From Hirsutella rhossiliensis (taxonomy: Eukaryota; Ascomycota; Sordariomycetes; Hypocreales; Ophiocordycipitaceae), in assembly GCF_020360975.1 (NCBI RefSeq), contig NW_025408668.1, forward strand, positions 3,720,001 through 3,784,000: a stretch of 64,000 bases of DNA. The letters run 5' to 3'. Below the pieces are notes generated by a model. It was not told where the DNA came from. It searched no databases and saw only the letters and a program-made list of their open reading frames with translations. Made by a program: the position numbers and the translations under genes. Below are positions 37,049 through 49,198 of the stretch, piece by piece (positions within the stretch are counted from its first letter, which is position 1; each line of letters opens with the position of its first letter).

Positions 37049-37302
37049 CTATTCGGAGATAACGATAAAGTCCTCTAGCCCGTCCTCCCCTTTCTTAGAA
37101 TAATCCTCTATAGCTTCTACGAAGGCGTTATTATCTACCGATAGATTAACGACTCCTTAGTAGTTATATATTAATCCTACGTTTAGCTAAGACTAGATAG
37201 ACTATACGGGGCTAATAGTCTTTACCTTAAGTCTCCTACGTAGCTAGGTCTAGGGTAACTATTAGTCTAGCAAATAAAAACGCCCTTTTATACTTAGTAG
37301 AC
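37049..37302 (-). pseudogene. C-terminal end of hAT-1 transposase, displaced by hAT-2
   Basis: Minus-strand continuation of the hAT-1 frame that breaks at 40040. If hAT-2 and one 8-bp duplication are ignored, the split SAE|YKRAF stretch becomes a standard hAT dimerisation motif (SAECERAF type). Further on, RRRLKVKTI and SVDNNAFVEAIEDYSKKGED are readable in a neighbouring frame. The stop is near 37049. Confidence 0.7.
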
Positions 37303-40039
37303 TAGTATGGTTTTCGATCTAGTTAATCCTAATTAATCGATATTAACGGATTAATTAAATTAACTAGTAAGATTATTAATCTTATTAATCTATATAGTGC
37401 TATAACTACTATAGAGGCGCTACTAATTTAACAATCTATTTTAGCGGGATAACTAGGTAAAGGAGCGCTATAGCGTAGTATTTAAAAGGATACTTAATTA
37501 ACTACTCCGTACTATTATCTTTAAAGTCTAATATAAGGACTTCGATACTAACTCTTTATATATTCTAGCATTTTAATAGTTTCTACTAATAACTACGCTC
37601 TATCTTATAAGATTATATAACGCGCTCCTAAAAAAAACTTACTCTACCTCGTTACTTATTACTAGAATTAAGAGGATATTAATTACTATAATCGAAAGCT
37701 ATAAAAAGCGTGTTTATTATTAGTCTTATAGCTACTACTTAATAGTAGTTATCTTACTAAGCCTATATAGTTCTTAGTTATAATAATTATCGAACTTATC
37801 TTAGCTTTATAGCTAATAGTAATCCTTTAGGCCTTACGCGATCCTATTAAATATAGATACTAGCTCTTAGGTCTCTAAACTAGCTTCGGCTTCGTATAAT
37901 AGTATAGCACTAAGATTACTATCCCGATAGCTCCGCTAAAGCTCCCTAACGTTACTAATCGCTTTCTTTTACTAAGATACTTTCTAGTTACTTTAGATAT
38001 ACTTTATATAAAAATCTAGATTAAGTATAATACTAGTAGTATAAAGAGGAGAGTCGTCTATCTTACTATAATACTTATTAAGGGTCTCCTAGCTACTTTA
38101 AATCTATAAATAGAGCTCCTTATTAGCCTTAAATTTAAATAGAGCTCCTTTAAGTTACTTAATTAGTATATCTATAAGAAAGAGTATAAAGTCGATTATC
38201 GTATTATATCCTTAGCAATATAGAGTTGCCTCCTAGAATAGTACTAAAAACGTTTAGACTATTCGAATCTTTTACTAGTTTAAAAAAGAGAGGAAGTCGT
38301 CTTTAAGGTTATCCTAATAGGCTTTATAGAATCTATTAATCTTTCCTTTATACTAAAGTGCAACCTTATATATATTAGTCTAGCTATTCTATCTTATACG
38401 ATTATCTAGCGGAACTAGTCGCCTTACTAGCTTAATAAAAGCTTAGGTACGGCCGCTTAACGCTCGAATAAAGATAATAATATTATAAAGCTTACTAAGT
38501 AGACCTATTTTCTAGAATAACTATTATAAGGATTTATTAGTAGATCTAGCTATACTATCCTAAGCTATAATCTCTTACTCTTTATATAAGTCTAACTCCT
38601 CTATCTATATAGAGTTATAAAAGAGGAAGGCCTAGATAGCTAAGTTAATAATATAGCTAACGTAACGTATACGATAAATAACTAGATCCTAATTAATGCC
38701 CTATTATTTAAGGGGTTTACCTATCGTACGGCAAAGTATATCGTTAGAGCTTATATTATCGCTAACGATAGATCTAACCTTTTAAAAGATACTATAGTCC
38801 TTAAGGACTAGTAGTATAGTAAAGAATTACTTTAAGCTAAAGTAGCTAGGAATCCTATAAAGACCGATAAGAAGCCTAGATAATTTATCTTAGTCTTATA
38901 TAATAAAGTAAGTATAGATTCTAAGAAGAAGCTTATTTAGAAAAGTCTATATATTAACTACTAGATAAATACTTAAACTTAATAATTAAAGCGCCTTTTA
39001 TATAAGATCCTTTTAAGATTCGTATATTATATAGATCGCTTTCCTAATCTTAGAGTATACGGTTATAGTATATCTATCTACTTTTAGATTAAGTACTTTA
39101 TAGAGGGCGTAAAACTTAGGCTATTTAACGATACGAAAAGATAGATTTTACGCGACGATTAATATAGTAAGTGCCTCTATAATAATTTCCTTATTAAGTA
39201 CCTTATAAAGGATATAGTTATTAATTACCTTTATCTACCTTATTAATATAACCTTAAGGTAAAGCTATTTAAGCTACTTAAATACTATATTTAGAATATA
39301 AGGTGCTTTTACTATAATAATCCTATAAATCTTTATAAGGTGCGCTTAAAAGGTATTACTTACTTAGTATCGATAGCTATCTATATAATACTTATAATAA
39401 AAAAGTCGGTTTTTTCTAGCTCTATTAGGTTTATATAGTCCCGGTAAATAATAATATTCCCTAGTTATAATTACTAAAGTACCTCTTATATTTCTAGACG
39501 TAGTATTTATATCGGTTCTATTTAAATTATCGATAGAAAGTATTATAAAGGATAAATTAAGTTTAGTTTCTATAATAAATATTAAAGAGAGCGTAGTATT
39601 TAACTTATAGAACGGATAGTATATAAAGTATAAAGTTAACGGATTACCTATATAAATCTACTATTTACCTAAAAGATAGGGGGGGGGGGGTTCCGGCTAG
39701 TAGTATAACTACTTTAGGTAATTAAAATAAGATTATTTCTAGACGAGCGCGTAATTATCGATCTTTATTTACCGATAATAGGGATTGCCGGCGCTTAGAT
39801 TAAATAAAGTTTAATCCGTTAATCCTTATAGCGCTATAATCCGCCGTTTAAGGCGCCACCCCTTAATTTAATTTATTAGCTAGATAACGGGGCTAGTAAC
39901 TAGCAAAAGCTAATAAGAGATAGTAGAGGAACGCTACGCGGATTAACTAGGATTAACAATCTAGTAGTTAATTTAATTTAATTTAATCCGCGATATTAAT
40001 TGATTGGATTAATAAGGGTCTAGATTAAAAACCACACTA
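37303..40039 (-). mobile_element. hAT-2 element inserted into hAT-1
   Basis: A 2737-bp hAT element. Terminal inverted repeats begin TAGTATGGTTTT on the left and, reverse-complemented, TAGTGTGGTTTT on the right (expected CAGTGTGG before RIP). Similarity continues about 70 bp inwards as TTAATC/GATTAA-rich sequence. The flanking 8 bp are TAGTAGAC (37295-37302) and CGGCAGAT (40040-40047): four positions match and the other four differ only by transitions, as expected for a mutated 8-bp hAT duplication. The minus-strand transposase is broken by stops but shows IGKPLK, RIRYVSYIINLA, LSGRTQAFIKL and KYYSK-DDSPLYTTSIIL in hAT order. Confidence 0.8.
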
Positions 40040-41600
40040 CGGCAGATATAGGCGGGACGGATAGCATATCAAAAGCCATCCGCGCTAGCCGCGGATATGT
40101 CGCCTCTTTAAGTTTCCAGTACTAAAATAGATCACTGATTTCCCCGTCGTCTGCCCCGATATCGACGGTCTAACGATCTAATTCGTCGGCGATAGGGCGC
40201 GTCGGCAGCCGGTAATCACCATTCGTGATCTAGCTCGATTGCACCCTATGCCTCATTCTAACCTTTTAGAAATCGTCTAGATCGTCAGGTGGCTGGAAAT
40301 TCTCCACAGCAGTGACTGGACCCTCCTCCTTAACGTTTAGCGACTTATAGTCACTTTCCTAGATGGCTCGGACGATCCGCCGGGCTTCCGCGACACATTC
40401 GGGTCGTTGAGCCCAAGCTTCTTCGAACCACTGTAACCGCAAGGCAGGATGCAGGGCGATGGCCGAGTAGTATATCGGACACTCAATGAGCTTCGCGTAG
40501 TACTTATCCAATTTTCTCCAACCTAATTCGACGTTGATTGCGAAGTGGCCAGAATCCGGCAGGTCTCTGGCCATCGTTTTGGCTTCTTCTAGCTTCTCTA
40601 GAAGGTATTCGAACGCCTGAATGATATCCCATGCGGTTCTATAAGCTATGAGCTTCCCGTCTTTGCGAACACGGACTTGCGCGTCTCCTTCAAGTGCCTT
40701 GAGAGCATTGGCAAAATGTCTCAGGATATCTCGGAAATCGCTAATCACCATCTAATCGTTCTTAGTTAATAAATCCTCGTCTCGTATATACGCAGGCCTG
40801 GCTCTTCTTCTCGACCTGCCTCTGCTATGCTCGAACCGTTCGATCGCGACAAGGTCATCGAGAAATTCGCGAAGGAGAAGAGCCCGGTCCATCATTTTGT
40901 AATAAGACAGCCAGCGCGTTATATTATCAGTCACAACGTCGACCGGCTTTTTCGTACCGTCCTTCTTTTCCTACAGGCTCCGAAGTAGATAGGTCAACTT
41001 GTCGGATCGATGAATCTAATAGACGAGATTGTGGAGTTTGCCGATTAGACCTTTTTTTCGCTAAAGATTATGCTGAGCTAGGTCGAGAACATTAAGACGA
41101 TCTTCTAAATCGAAGACCTTATCGTCTTTTCTAAAGAGCAGTGCTTTCGCTATAAGGTTAACAATATGTCTAAAGCAGCGGACCCTTCTTTGCCTCCTAT
41201 CAAAACTAAATTGGTTACCTAGGGCCGTTATCGCGGTGTCATTGTTCTCCGCGTTATCCAACGTAAAGTAGCTAATCTTATCCTATATCTAGAACGAGGT
41301 AATGACTTCTGCTACCTGAGAAGCGATGTTCTCTCTAGTATGGGACTGCCGCAACTCGGGCATTCCGAGAAGTATTTTCTGTGGGCGCTTTTCCTTGGTG
41401 TCACGCGCCTAAAGTGTTTGACTCCGGTAGATGGCTGGTTGATTCCAACTACTGGCTGGAGTGACTATTCCAGAGAAAGCACGGGGCTGGGAGGCATCTC
41501 GTGGTTATTCAGTCCGAAGGACTTCTATTACGACGATAACTTGAAACTCGAAGCTCCGCCCCTATTAGCCACCGGAGTCTCCACTCGACGTGGATTAGAC
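40040..41600 (-). pseudogene. hAT-1 transposase, weakly mutated part
   Basis: Minus-strand hAT transposase with longer open stretches than its surroundings. Right to left: a region ending at LDNAENNDTAI (around 41220-41260, second catalytic Asp region), RVRCFRHIVNLIAKALL, then TDNITRWLSYYKMM (about 40890-40934). Next come a helical EFLDDL-AIERFEH part, ELGWRKLDKYYAKLIECPIYYSAIALHP (about 40410-40510, written here in outline only) and the start of the dimerisation domain (YPRLARMAFDMLSVPPISA, about 40050-40110). Interruptions are TAG/TAA (for example between 40752 and 40751). It is cut at 40040 by hAT-2. The N-terminus should lie near 41600 but is not resolved. Confidence 0.8.
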
Positions 41601-42049
41601 GGCATCCCTGTCTGGTATAAGCCTTGAAGCCAGGGGGCGGTCTTTGGTGTTGGCCTGCCAACGACCTATGCCACCAACGCGTAGTCCCTTCCCTCCTTAT
41701 CCTTCCTCTTTAAACAATCCCTCTAATCTAACGTAACTACTTATAGCTAATTCTATCCCTTTAACGAATGTTTGTAGGGAGTGTAAGTAAGAGAAGCCGG
41801 CAGATTAATTTATTTCGAAGATAAAGTCTTCTATAATACGGGGAAGACTTACGGCTAACTATCTCGACTATAGGAATCGGCAAGCCGCACTCGCCTCTAA
41901 GCGTACGGCAGAATAAGCTAAGTTATCCCTAATACGTCGATAAGGTTTACTATTATTATACTTATAACTAGGTACACTAATTGTCTTATAAGAGCCTATT
42001 CTGCTAGGAATACTAATTACCGCGTTAATAGGAGCAGACGCGCCGGCGC
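41601..42049. other. Junction between hAT-1 and Helitron
   Basis: Contains a 14-bp hairpin sequence (GTTGGC CT GCCAAC, 41649-41662). The first 100 bases keep CA and TG; from about 41740 the RIP-type composition returns. No gene seen. Confidence 0.4.
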
Positions 42050-42948
42050 CGATTACTTCCCTACTAGGTCCCTCGATTGCTTCTTATAAATGCGTACGAC
42101 TTAGAACGCCGATCGAATCTCTAGTATCGAATCCTATTTAGCCGAGACCAGCCCGAGGAAGACACTCTCTCTAACTTATGCCGCTGCGGCAGGCGGCTAT
42201 CGTATGTCCTATTATAGAGTGTCGAGATTTCGAGCTTCCGGACCCTAACTAGATAGGTGATCTATCGCATTGCCCGTTGTCTAATAGAGATAAGGAGCTC
42301 CTAGAGAAATACTAGATAGAACTAGAAAACGACCGAATAGAATACTATACTCGCTATTAGGAGATATAGTTTAATATAGGATTAAAAGATAATATTTATA
42401 AGCGTTATATCGCTAAGGATAAGAATAAAAAGGAGGATAAGCCTTGGTTTTTTTTAGCCGAAAATTAGTTAGATTTTAGCTTAATCCCTACGTTCCTCCC
42501 TTAATTAACGAAAGTAAAAAAGATACTAATTACTCTAGTCTATATATTCGTAAACGTTATATAGGTTCGAGGGCAGTAATATAAATATCGTAGCTATATT
42601 ATATACTTTCTATGCGATATTAGTAAAGTATATCGCTAACTTCCCTTATTACCCCCTAAATTAGATATTATCCTACTACGTCCTCTAAATATAGGTAAAT
42701 ATATCTACCTTAACCGCTAATTTAAACGCTAGTTCCGCGTACGCCGTCGTTACCTTTAGTAGTAGCTAGACTTCCTATTAAATAACTACCTAGGCTACCG
42801 AGATATTACCGATTACCGGAACCGGATATTAGTGCTACCGGAAGATAGCGATATACTTAATTAGGTTGCTACTATAGAAGTCACCGATCCTCTTTTAGCT
42901 AATTTAGGTAACGTCGAGACTAACGATATTAAGCTAGATAAGGTTAAT
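42050..42948 (+). pseudogene. Helitron protein, N-terminal part
   Basis: Plus-strand frame with RIP stops. Readable blocks are DKPWFF-AEN-LDF-LIPTFLP (about 42440-42500), RG-QYKYRSYIIYFL (about 42570-42615), a QLPLLPPKLDIILLRPLN-like stretch (about 42635-42690) and NYLGYRDI near 42785. These match the conserved region ahead of the Rep domain in fungal Helitron proteins. The frame is interrupted by the solo LTR (TTAAT duplicated on both sides) and continues at 43517. Confidence 0.75.
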
Positions 42949-43516
42949 TATAAGGAACGGTGTTCCTACTATAAATAAAGCAGCTATAATATACTCTCCC
43001 GATTATATAAGCTAATAAGTAGTATATTAATTATAGACAAAATCTTATCCTATAGAGTAAGAATCGCGCGTTATTTTGCATGTTATTATGCATTAAACGG
43101 GTTGCCGGTTATCGTACAATCGGGAATCGAAGGAACAGAGCTAGCTTGGAATACTAGCTAAGACCTCTTAAGAACATAGGCACGACCAACCTCCTTTAAA
43201 CACGAATATCAGTGGAACCAAGACACTTCTAGATTCACTCGAGGTATCACGGAATTCCCTAGTCTTAGGGCTATACGGCAGCCTAAATCTGGTCCCGAAA
43301 GGTTCTTCCGTTCAGCTATAATTGTCTATATAAGACAGCATGTCCGCTAGTAGATAGATAGAAAATTATTAACTTTAACACCTCTTCTATATACTAATAC
43401 ACTACTAATAAATTCCGTTAAAAATCCTACCTTATACTCCTTCTTCCCCTCTATTACGTAGTCTTATATAATTCCTTGATTTCCTAAAATTCCGCTTTTA
43501 CTTATATACCTTAAGA
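42949..43516 (-). repeat. Solo copia LTR inserted in the Helitron
   Basis: 568-bp LTR of the same family as 5552-6119 and 11009-11576, in minus orientation (its end TATAAGGAACGG is at 42949). It is flanked by a perfect 5-bp duplication TTAAT at 42944-42948 and 43517-43521, so it is a true insertion whose internal part was lost by LTR-LTR recombination. It keeps more CA/TG than either LTR of the full element. Confidence 0.9.
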
Positions 43517-45739
43517 TTAATTAGTCTATAGTACTAGATATACTACTAAAGGATATAGAGATAGAAGCATTGTATTCGCACGTTCTTAGCGAAGAGCGCG
43601 ACGAACTGCTTCCTATACGATAATCGATATAATATTAGCTTAAAATGCTAGATATTTAGAGGATACCGATAAACGAATTTAACTAGTTATAGGCACTCCT
43701 ATCCCTAGCCTTTCTAATACTATTTCCTTATAGTTAAGCTAATTTTATCGAGCTAAGGTTATAGCCTATTAAGTATACGGACTATATATAGCACGCCCTT
43801 TAATAGTATAATAGTAGATTTACCCGCTATCCTACTTTCCGGTTTATAGTTTTTAATACGCTAATACGAGTATAGGCATAAGCGAAAAGCAGCTACTTCG
43901 TTAAGCAATACTAATAAATATAGGGTCTAATAACGCGAGATAATCTACTAGAGGCTTTCTAGAACCCTAAATCTATAGAAGCTTAGTAGTTACTTAACTC
44001 GATTAACCGCTAGATAGTATAGCTACGCGGGATATAACTATATTAGTACCGAAAGCGCCGAGAGCTCGAGTCTTATACCTATAACCTTAGCTGCCCTAGT
44101 GCTTTTATTATATTTAGCTTAGTAGACTTATACTAGAGGAGCCTCTATTAATATTTACCTTAGTTTTAAGACTAGTAAGAGGTATCCGAGTAATAGCGAA
44201 TAGGGATATCTAGTAAACTTCTTAGGGATAACCTATATATTGCAGCCTAGTACTTCTATAGGCGGTTTAGCTTATTTAGAGATATCGTTCTTAAGTAGAA
44301 ATTTAATATTACTGATTTTTAGAATAGGTATAAGTAGTAGGGTCGTAGAAGTAGCTATTGCTACGGCCTATTCTAGATAGATAGTACGCCTAGTATTAAC
44401 TTAGAAAAGGAGTATATACGCTAGGAGTTCGCCTATATTTAGAGTTTCTACGTTATAGCCTTTAATCTTAAGCTAGCCTAAGTCTAATAGTAAGGAGAGG
44501 GTAATCCCTTAGCTATAGATCCGCTATAGTATCCCTTAACGTTCTAATAGCTCTTATAGATTCTAAACCGCTGCTAACGCTATTATTATAGTAAGATATA
44601 CTGCCTATAAAAGAAGAAGGGTTTAGATAAGATTTCTTACCGCTTTTTCTTCCCCTAGGATACGAGAGATATAGCTAACGTAGTTCGACGCTAAGGATAG
44701 TCCTATTTCTCCTTCGAGGCGGCTAGGAATAATAGCCTTATAAACTACTATAACCGGTGTCTTAGTCTTAGCTAGCTAGCTAACATCGATATCTCCCCTT
44801 ATACTAGCCTTTAAGCCGTTATTAATTATATAGCTAAGTATTATAGTAAGATAGAGAAGCGGACTAATAGTTATACGAGCCTAGGGCGGTAAATCTTACC
44901 CTACGTCTCCTATTAGAACCTACTTCTTTCCTTTGCATCGCGGCTAATAAATAAGCTACTTACTAAGAGGGACTTCTTAGGGTAAGAGATCTACTATATA
45001 TTGCTTAACTACGAGCTCTAGGAGGGTACCCGCGTTATAAGAGCCGTCGATTACCGTCCCTACGAGTAATAGGGCTAGTCGCTTCGCCTCTAAGGTAATT
45101 ATAATAACGACGCTAAGGTTATTAGGATATATAAGAAGTATCTTTCCCGCCCTTCCCTTTACGAAGAAATTACCTACCTTAACTTCCTAGCTAACTAGAA
45201 TATAAGTAAGAGGGATAGGAGAAAGTAGGTACGTTAAAGTCGTTAAGCTAAGCCTTAAGTGCTATACTACTTTCCGCGGTATAAGTCGAACCTATAGTAT
45301 TACTAATATAATAACTTTTATTAGGTAAAGCTAATACTTACTTATCTATATCGCGATCTTAACGAACTACGTAAGATTAACGGTATTAAGTTTAACTCGT
45401 ATATATCTACCGCCGAATTCTATTATACGAACTACTAGCATCCTAACGATTACTATAGTATACCTAACGCTAAAGAACGTCGGCCGGATCCGGGTAAGTT
45501 TAAGGAAGAATTTTACGAGCCTAACCTTCTCGAGGAGGATTAGCTTAAGCTTGCCCGCTAGCTTCCTAACTACCTACTAAGCTAAGAGATAGTAGATCTC
45601 CTTAATAGACGGGATATCGATATCTAATACGATTAGATACCCTACGTCGGCCGCTACGCTAATCTAGTAATCGTTTAGGGTAATTATTAGCGCTAGCGCA
45701 TTATATAGAATCCTCTCTATATAGATATTAAAGACCTAC
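43517..45739 (+). pseudogene. Helitron Rep (HUH nickase) domain, inactivated
   Basis: Continuation of the Helitron frame. About 43560-43620 reads ALYSHVLSEERDELLP; about 43740-44260 contains the conserved helical region and ends near SRNL; at 44341-44385 the rolling-circle motif reads GRRSSYCYGLF-ID. Two RIP changes replaced both histidines of the HUH motif (TAT and TAC at 44356-44364). The rest, to about 45740, is the linker to the helicase and carries the tyrosine region expected in Rep, which I could not pin down. Many TAG/TAA stops. Confidence 0.75.
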
Positions 45740-47300
45740 CTTTAGAGGTCTATAATACGCTTAACCTAGAGTAGCGGATAGTATACGATATAATTGTTAG
45801 ATATTTCTAATACGGTAGCGAGGAGCAGATTCTACTTTATATAGATAGTAGTAGCGGGATAGGTAAGTCCTATCTAATTAAAGTCTTATCTTTATACCTT
45901 TAAAGGCTCGCTAGTAACCGGCCTAGTTTAATATAGAGAGCTATACCTATGGGCGTTATAAGCAACTAGATTATAGGGATAATATTATACTCCCTACTCC
46001 GGCTACCTATAGATAGGGCTTTTAAAGAGCTCTCCTTAGTAGATATTAATACTCTTTAGAAGAAGCTATAGGACGTTAGGTATATTATAATTAATAAGAA
46101 AAGTATACTAGGCCTTTGTTAACTTTTATAGATTAATAAACGCCTCCGCTAAGTCTATCTTATTAGAGTAGCCGAATTCTTTAGCGGCATAAGTATTATC
46201 CTCGTTAGTAACTTCTTCTAGCTCCCGCCGATTACGAATAAACCCCTCTACTTTAATAGGCCGCTTAAAGACCTATAAGAGGTCTCTAGCTAAACGATAT
46301 ATAGGGCGTTTAGCTATACTGTCTTCCTAAAAAAGGTCTAGCGGTAATAGGGCGATAACTAAGCCGGCTTTCGTCTTACGCTTAAAGAATTATATCGTCT
46401 AAAGCTATCTATTAAGTTATAGAAACTCCTAAGCTAGCGTATATAGGCTAAGCTAAGCTAGCGCGAGGTAGATACGTTTGCTACTACCCTTCGTATTTAT
46501 AGTAAGAAAGCTAGTATTAATAAGTATAACTATAAGTATCTCGTTCGTCTTAAGCGACTAGTAATCTAAGTTATAGCGAAGAATATTAGTAATAGTGCTA
46601 ATAAGGCAACGTCTAAATAAGCTAGCAACCTAGCTAGCTAGTTTCCTATATATATTAGTGCTCGTCTTATACTAACGTAGAATATCTAGCATCCTACTAG
46701 CCTAGTTAATAAAGCCTAAGGCATAGTATATAATATCAGTTAGGCCCTTAGCACTAATACGCACCGTAACCCGCTATATATTATTATAATAGTAATAGAT
46801 AAGTATACCGGCCTATTATATCTAACCGCGGATAATAGGTATAAGGTAGTACCTATACTACCGGTAAAGTAAGACTTCTTTCTTAGGACGTCCGCTTATA
46901 TATAAACGTAATTCCCTCTTATAGCGTTATATACTATTACTATTTATAAGTTATAGAGCATTATAGTAGATAAGATAGTAATAGATCTATCTAAACGGGA
47001 CTTCTAGATAGGGCTTAGCTATATTATAGTCTCCTAGGTGAAGATATTAAATAGGTTAATAATTAATACCCTATTTAAACGGGCGTCTTTCTACTATAAG
47101 AAGCTACCTAATAGTAAGTAGAGTTCTATTATATTATTTATTTACGCTTAAGGCTCTATAAATCCTAATAAAGCAGTAGGTGTTTTAATAAAAGTCCGCG
47201 ACTAAGACCGGCGTAAATAATAGTAAATTAACTAGCTACTATTCTAACCTATCTTTTTATAATAACGGTATTATATATATCGCTTCGCGGAGTACTACCG
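45740..47300 (+). pseudogene. Helitron Pif1-type helicase domain
   Basis: About 45841-45870 gives the Walker A motif (IDSSSGIGKS, expected G-GGTGKS). Near 46095 IIINKKSILGL stands where the DEKSML Walker B motif is expected. Near 46190-46240 ISIILVSNFFQLPP matches the conserved GDFFQLPP block with Gly and Asp mutated. About 46650-47130 carries the C-terminal helicase motifs (ARLILTQNIQHP, then FPLIALYTITIYKLQ, then YIIVSQVK-LN). Order, spacing and strand agree with a Rep-helicase Helitron protein starting near 42050. The end of the frame is near 47300. Confidence 0.8.
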
Positions 47301-49198
47301 TAAAACTATACTTTTTAATATAAAATATTATATTATAGAGATATATCCTTCGGACTATATTATACCCTCCCTACCTCTAGTAAGGGTATTAGTATATTTT
47401 ATATTTAGAAGAGAGGGTCCCTTAGGACCTAAAGCTATATTTACTAGCGAAGGTAAGGCTAAAGAAGACTCTTACTATATCCCGAAATAGCGTTAGACCG
47501 CTATATTATCTTAATAATAGCTTACTCCGTTTTCTCTAGAAGTATAAGCCGTTCTTCTTCGCTATTAAGCCTTTATACCTAGCAACGGTCTAAGTAGAGC
47601 CTAATTCGTTTTAGACCTCGCTTCGTAATAGGCTAACCTTATCTTTATAGAACACTAATTATCTACTTTTCGGTTAGCCTAACCTAAAAGATTAGGTCGC
47701 GTATTATCTCGATTAGCTCTAGAGTTTCTCTAGTCTAGGTTTATTAGCGTAGAAGATCCTAGTCTATAATCCGGCGATATAAGGTACTTAGATTAATAAT
47801 AATATAGAAGTGCTTATAGAGCTTATAACTAATCCTACTCCGCGAGACGCCGTTAAGGTAAAGGCGGGATATATAGTCGCGGTATTAGTCGATTATACTA
47901 CGCGGACGTGCTATAGTAAAGACTAGCGTATAGTAGACCTAGGCAACGCTAATAGCTAGTCTCGTAACGAAAGGATTATAGGTAACTAGCAAGGAGAGGG
48001 TTAGCTAGGTATTAAGGAGGTATAGGGTAGGTATTTTCTATCTCGCTGCTATATTAGCACTAGCTAGCTATAGCTTTATAGCGAAATAAGTATTAGGCTA
48101 CCTAGCTGCCCGAACGGGAATAGGGGCTAGCGCTAGTATATTTAGGGGCAGCTCTCGAATTGCTAATAAACTAAGCTAGGCTTAGCCCGTAGTATCGCGG
48201 TAGGTATTTACTAATCTAAATTCTCTATGCGCCCTATAGCCTACCGTCCCTCTTTTATTTAACTTTATATAAAGCACCTAGGAAGGACCGACGCGATATC
48301 CCCTAGCGATATCGATAGCCTCGGCGAAAGTAAAGCTACTAAGCTAACTAGGGCGCGGAGTAAGGGCACTAAATTAATTCGTAAGGATAAAGGACTATCC
48401 CGACCTAGCGACTATAAGCCCCTAGGTAAGGTCCCTATAAGGTTCGAAATATACTTCGTCCTAGAGTATAGCTACTAACGCGAACTTTCTTATAGAAGAA
48501 GAAAAAGAAGGCTAAAAGACTTCCCTTAGTTAGCACGGTTAGAGACTTCCTATACCGTCCCTACGTTATACGAGCTATTAAGGCTCCCGGCTATAAGTAT
48601 ACTTCGTAAAATAGTAAATTAAATATTTATAGGCAAGGACGCTTACTCCGCTAATTCTGCCTTTAGATACCGGCGCTGCGTGCTAGGACTGCGCTAAGAA
48701 TAGCCACACCTATAAGCCGGTAGGTGGTTCTATAATAGTTTTAATAGCCGTAAACTAATTAAACGGCGGCGCTTATAGGTACTAATTAGCGCTATCGCTA
48801 CCGTGCGTGCCTTCTAGTAGCTTAATAAGCAGCTTAAACTTATAGAGGAGGACCCGAGCAACGCCTAGAGTAACGCTGCGCAGCAAGCAGCATAGTAGAT
48901 GCGGGCATATGGTCCTAGTACAGCGGCTCCTTCTGCTATATCGGGCCCGCTTTACGTCCTAGCTCCCGAAGAGCGGAAGATTTTAGCGTTAGAGACTATT
49001 ACGGAAGCCGCTCGCCTATAGATTATAAGTAGTGAATCTTCGTTACTTATACTCGTTGCTAACCTTATTAGCAGTAACTAAATACCGTCGACGAGGATAA
49101 AGAGGAGGCTAGGTAGAATAAAGGAGATTAATGCCTAAGGCGACTTTTAATTAAATTAGATTGCTAGAATACTAAATTCCCTCCTCGTAGTCTCCTAG
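47301..49198 (+). other. Mutated DNA downstream of the Helitron helicase
   Basis: RIP-type composition continues to about 49198 and then stops sharply. Plus-strand coding-like blocks occur at 47310-47770 and 48330-49140. The second contains a cysteine-rich stretch near 48675-48715 (AC-DCAKNSHTY) and an Ala/Ser-rich helical part near 48820-49000. These could be the Helitron tail, captured host sequence or another repeat. CTAG at 49195-49198 followed by T would suit a Helitron 3' end, but I find no clear hairpin just before it. Confidence 0.35.

Noticed and set aside
39676..39692. Poly-G run as a possible structural element
   Set aside because: A single run with no partner G-tracts; probably a homopolymer in hAT-2.
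41340..41627. Plus-strand open frame of 95 codons
   Set aside because: It lies opposite the N-terminal side of the hAT-1 transposase, whose minus-strand frame continues to about 41420; its product has no recognisable features.
41649..41662. Hairpin GTTGGCCTGCCAAC as a Helitron 3' end
   Set aside because: No CTRR follows at the expected distance and it lies on the wrong side of the Helitron gene.
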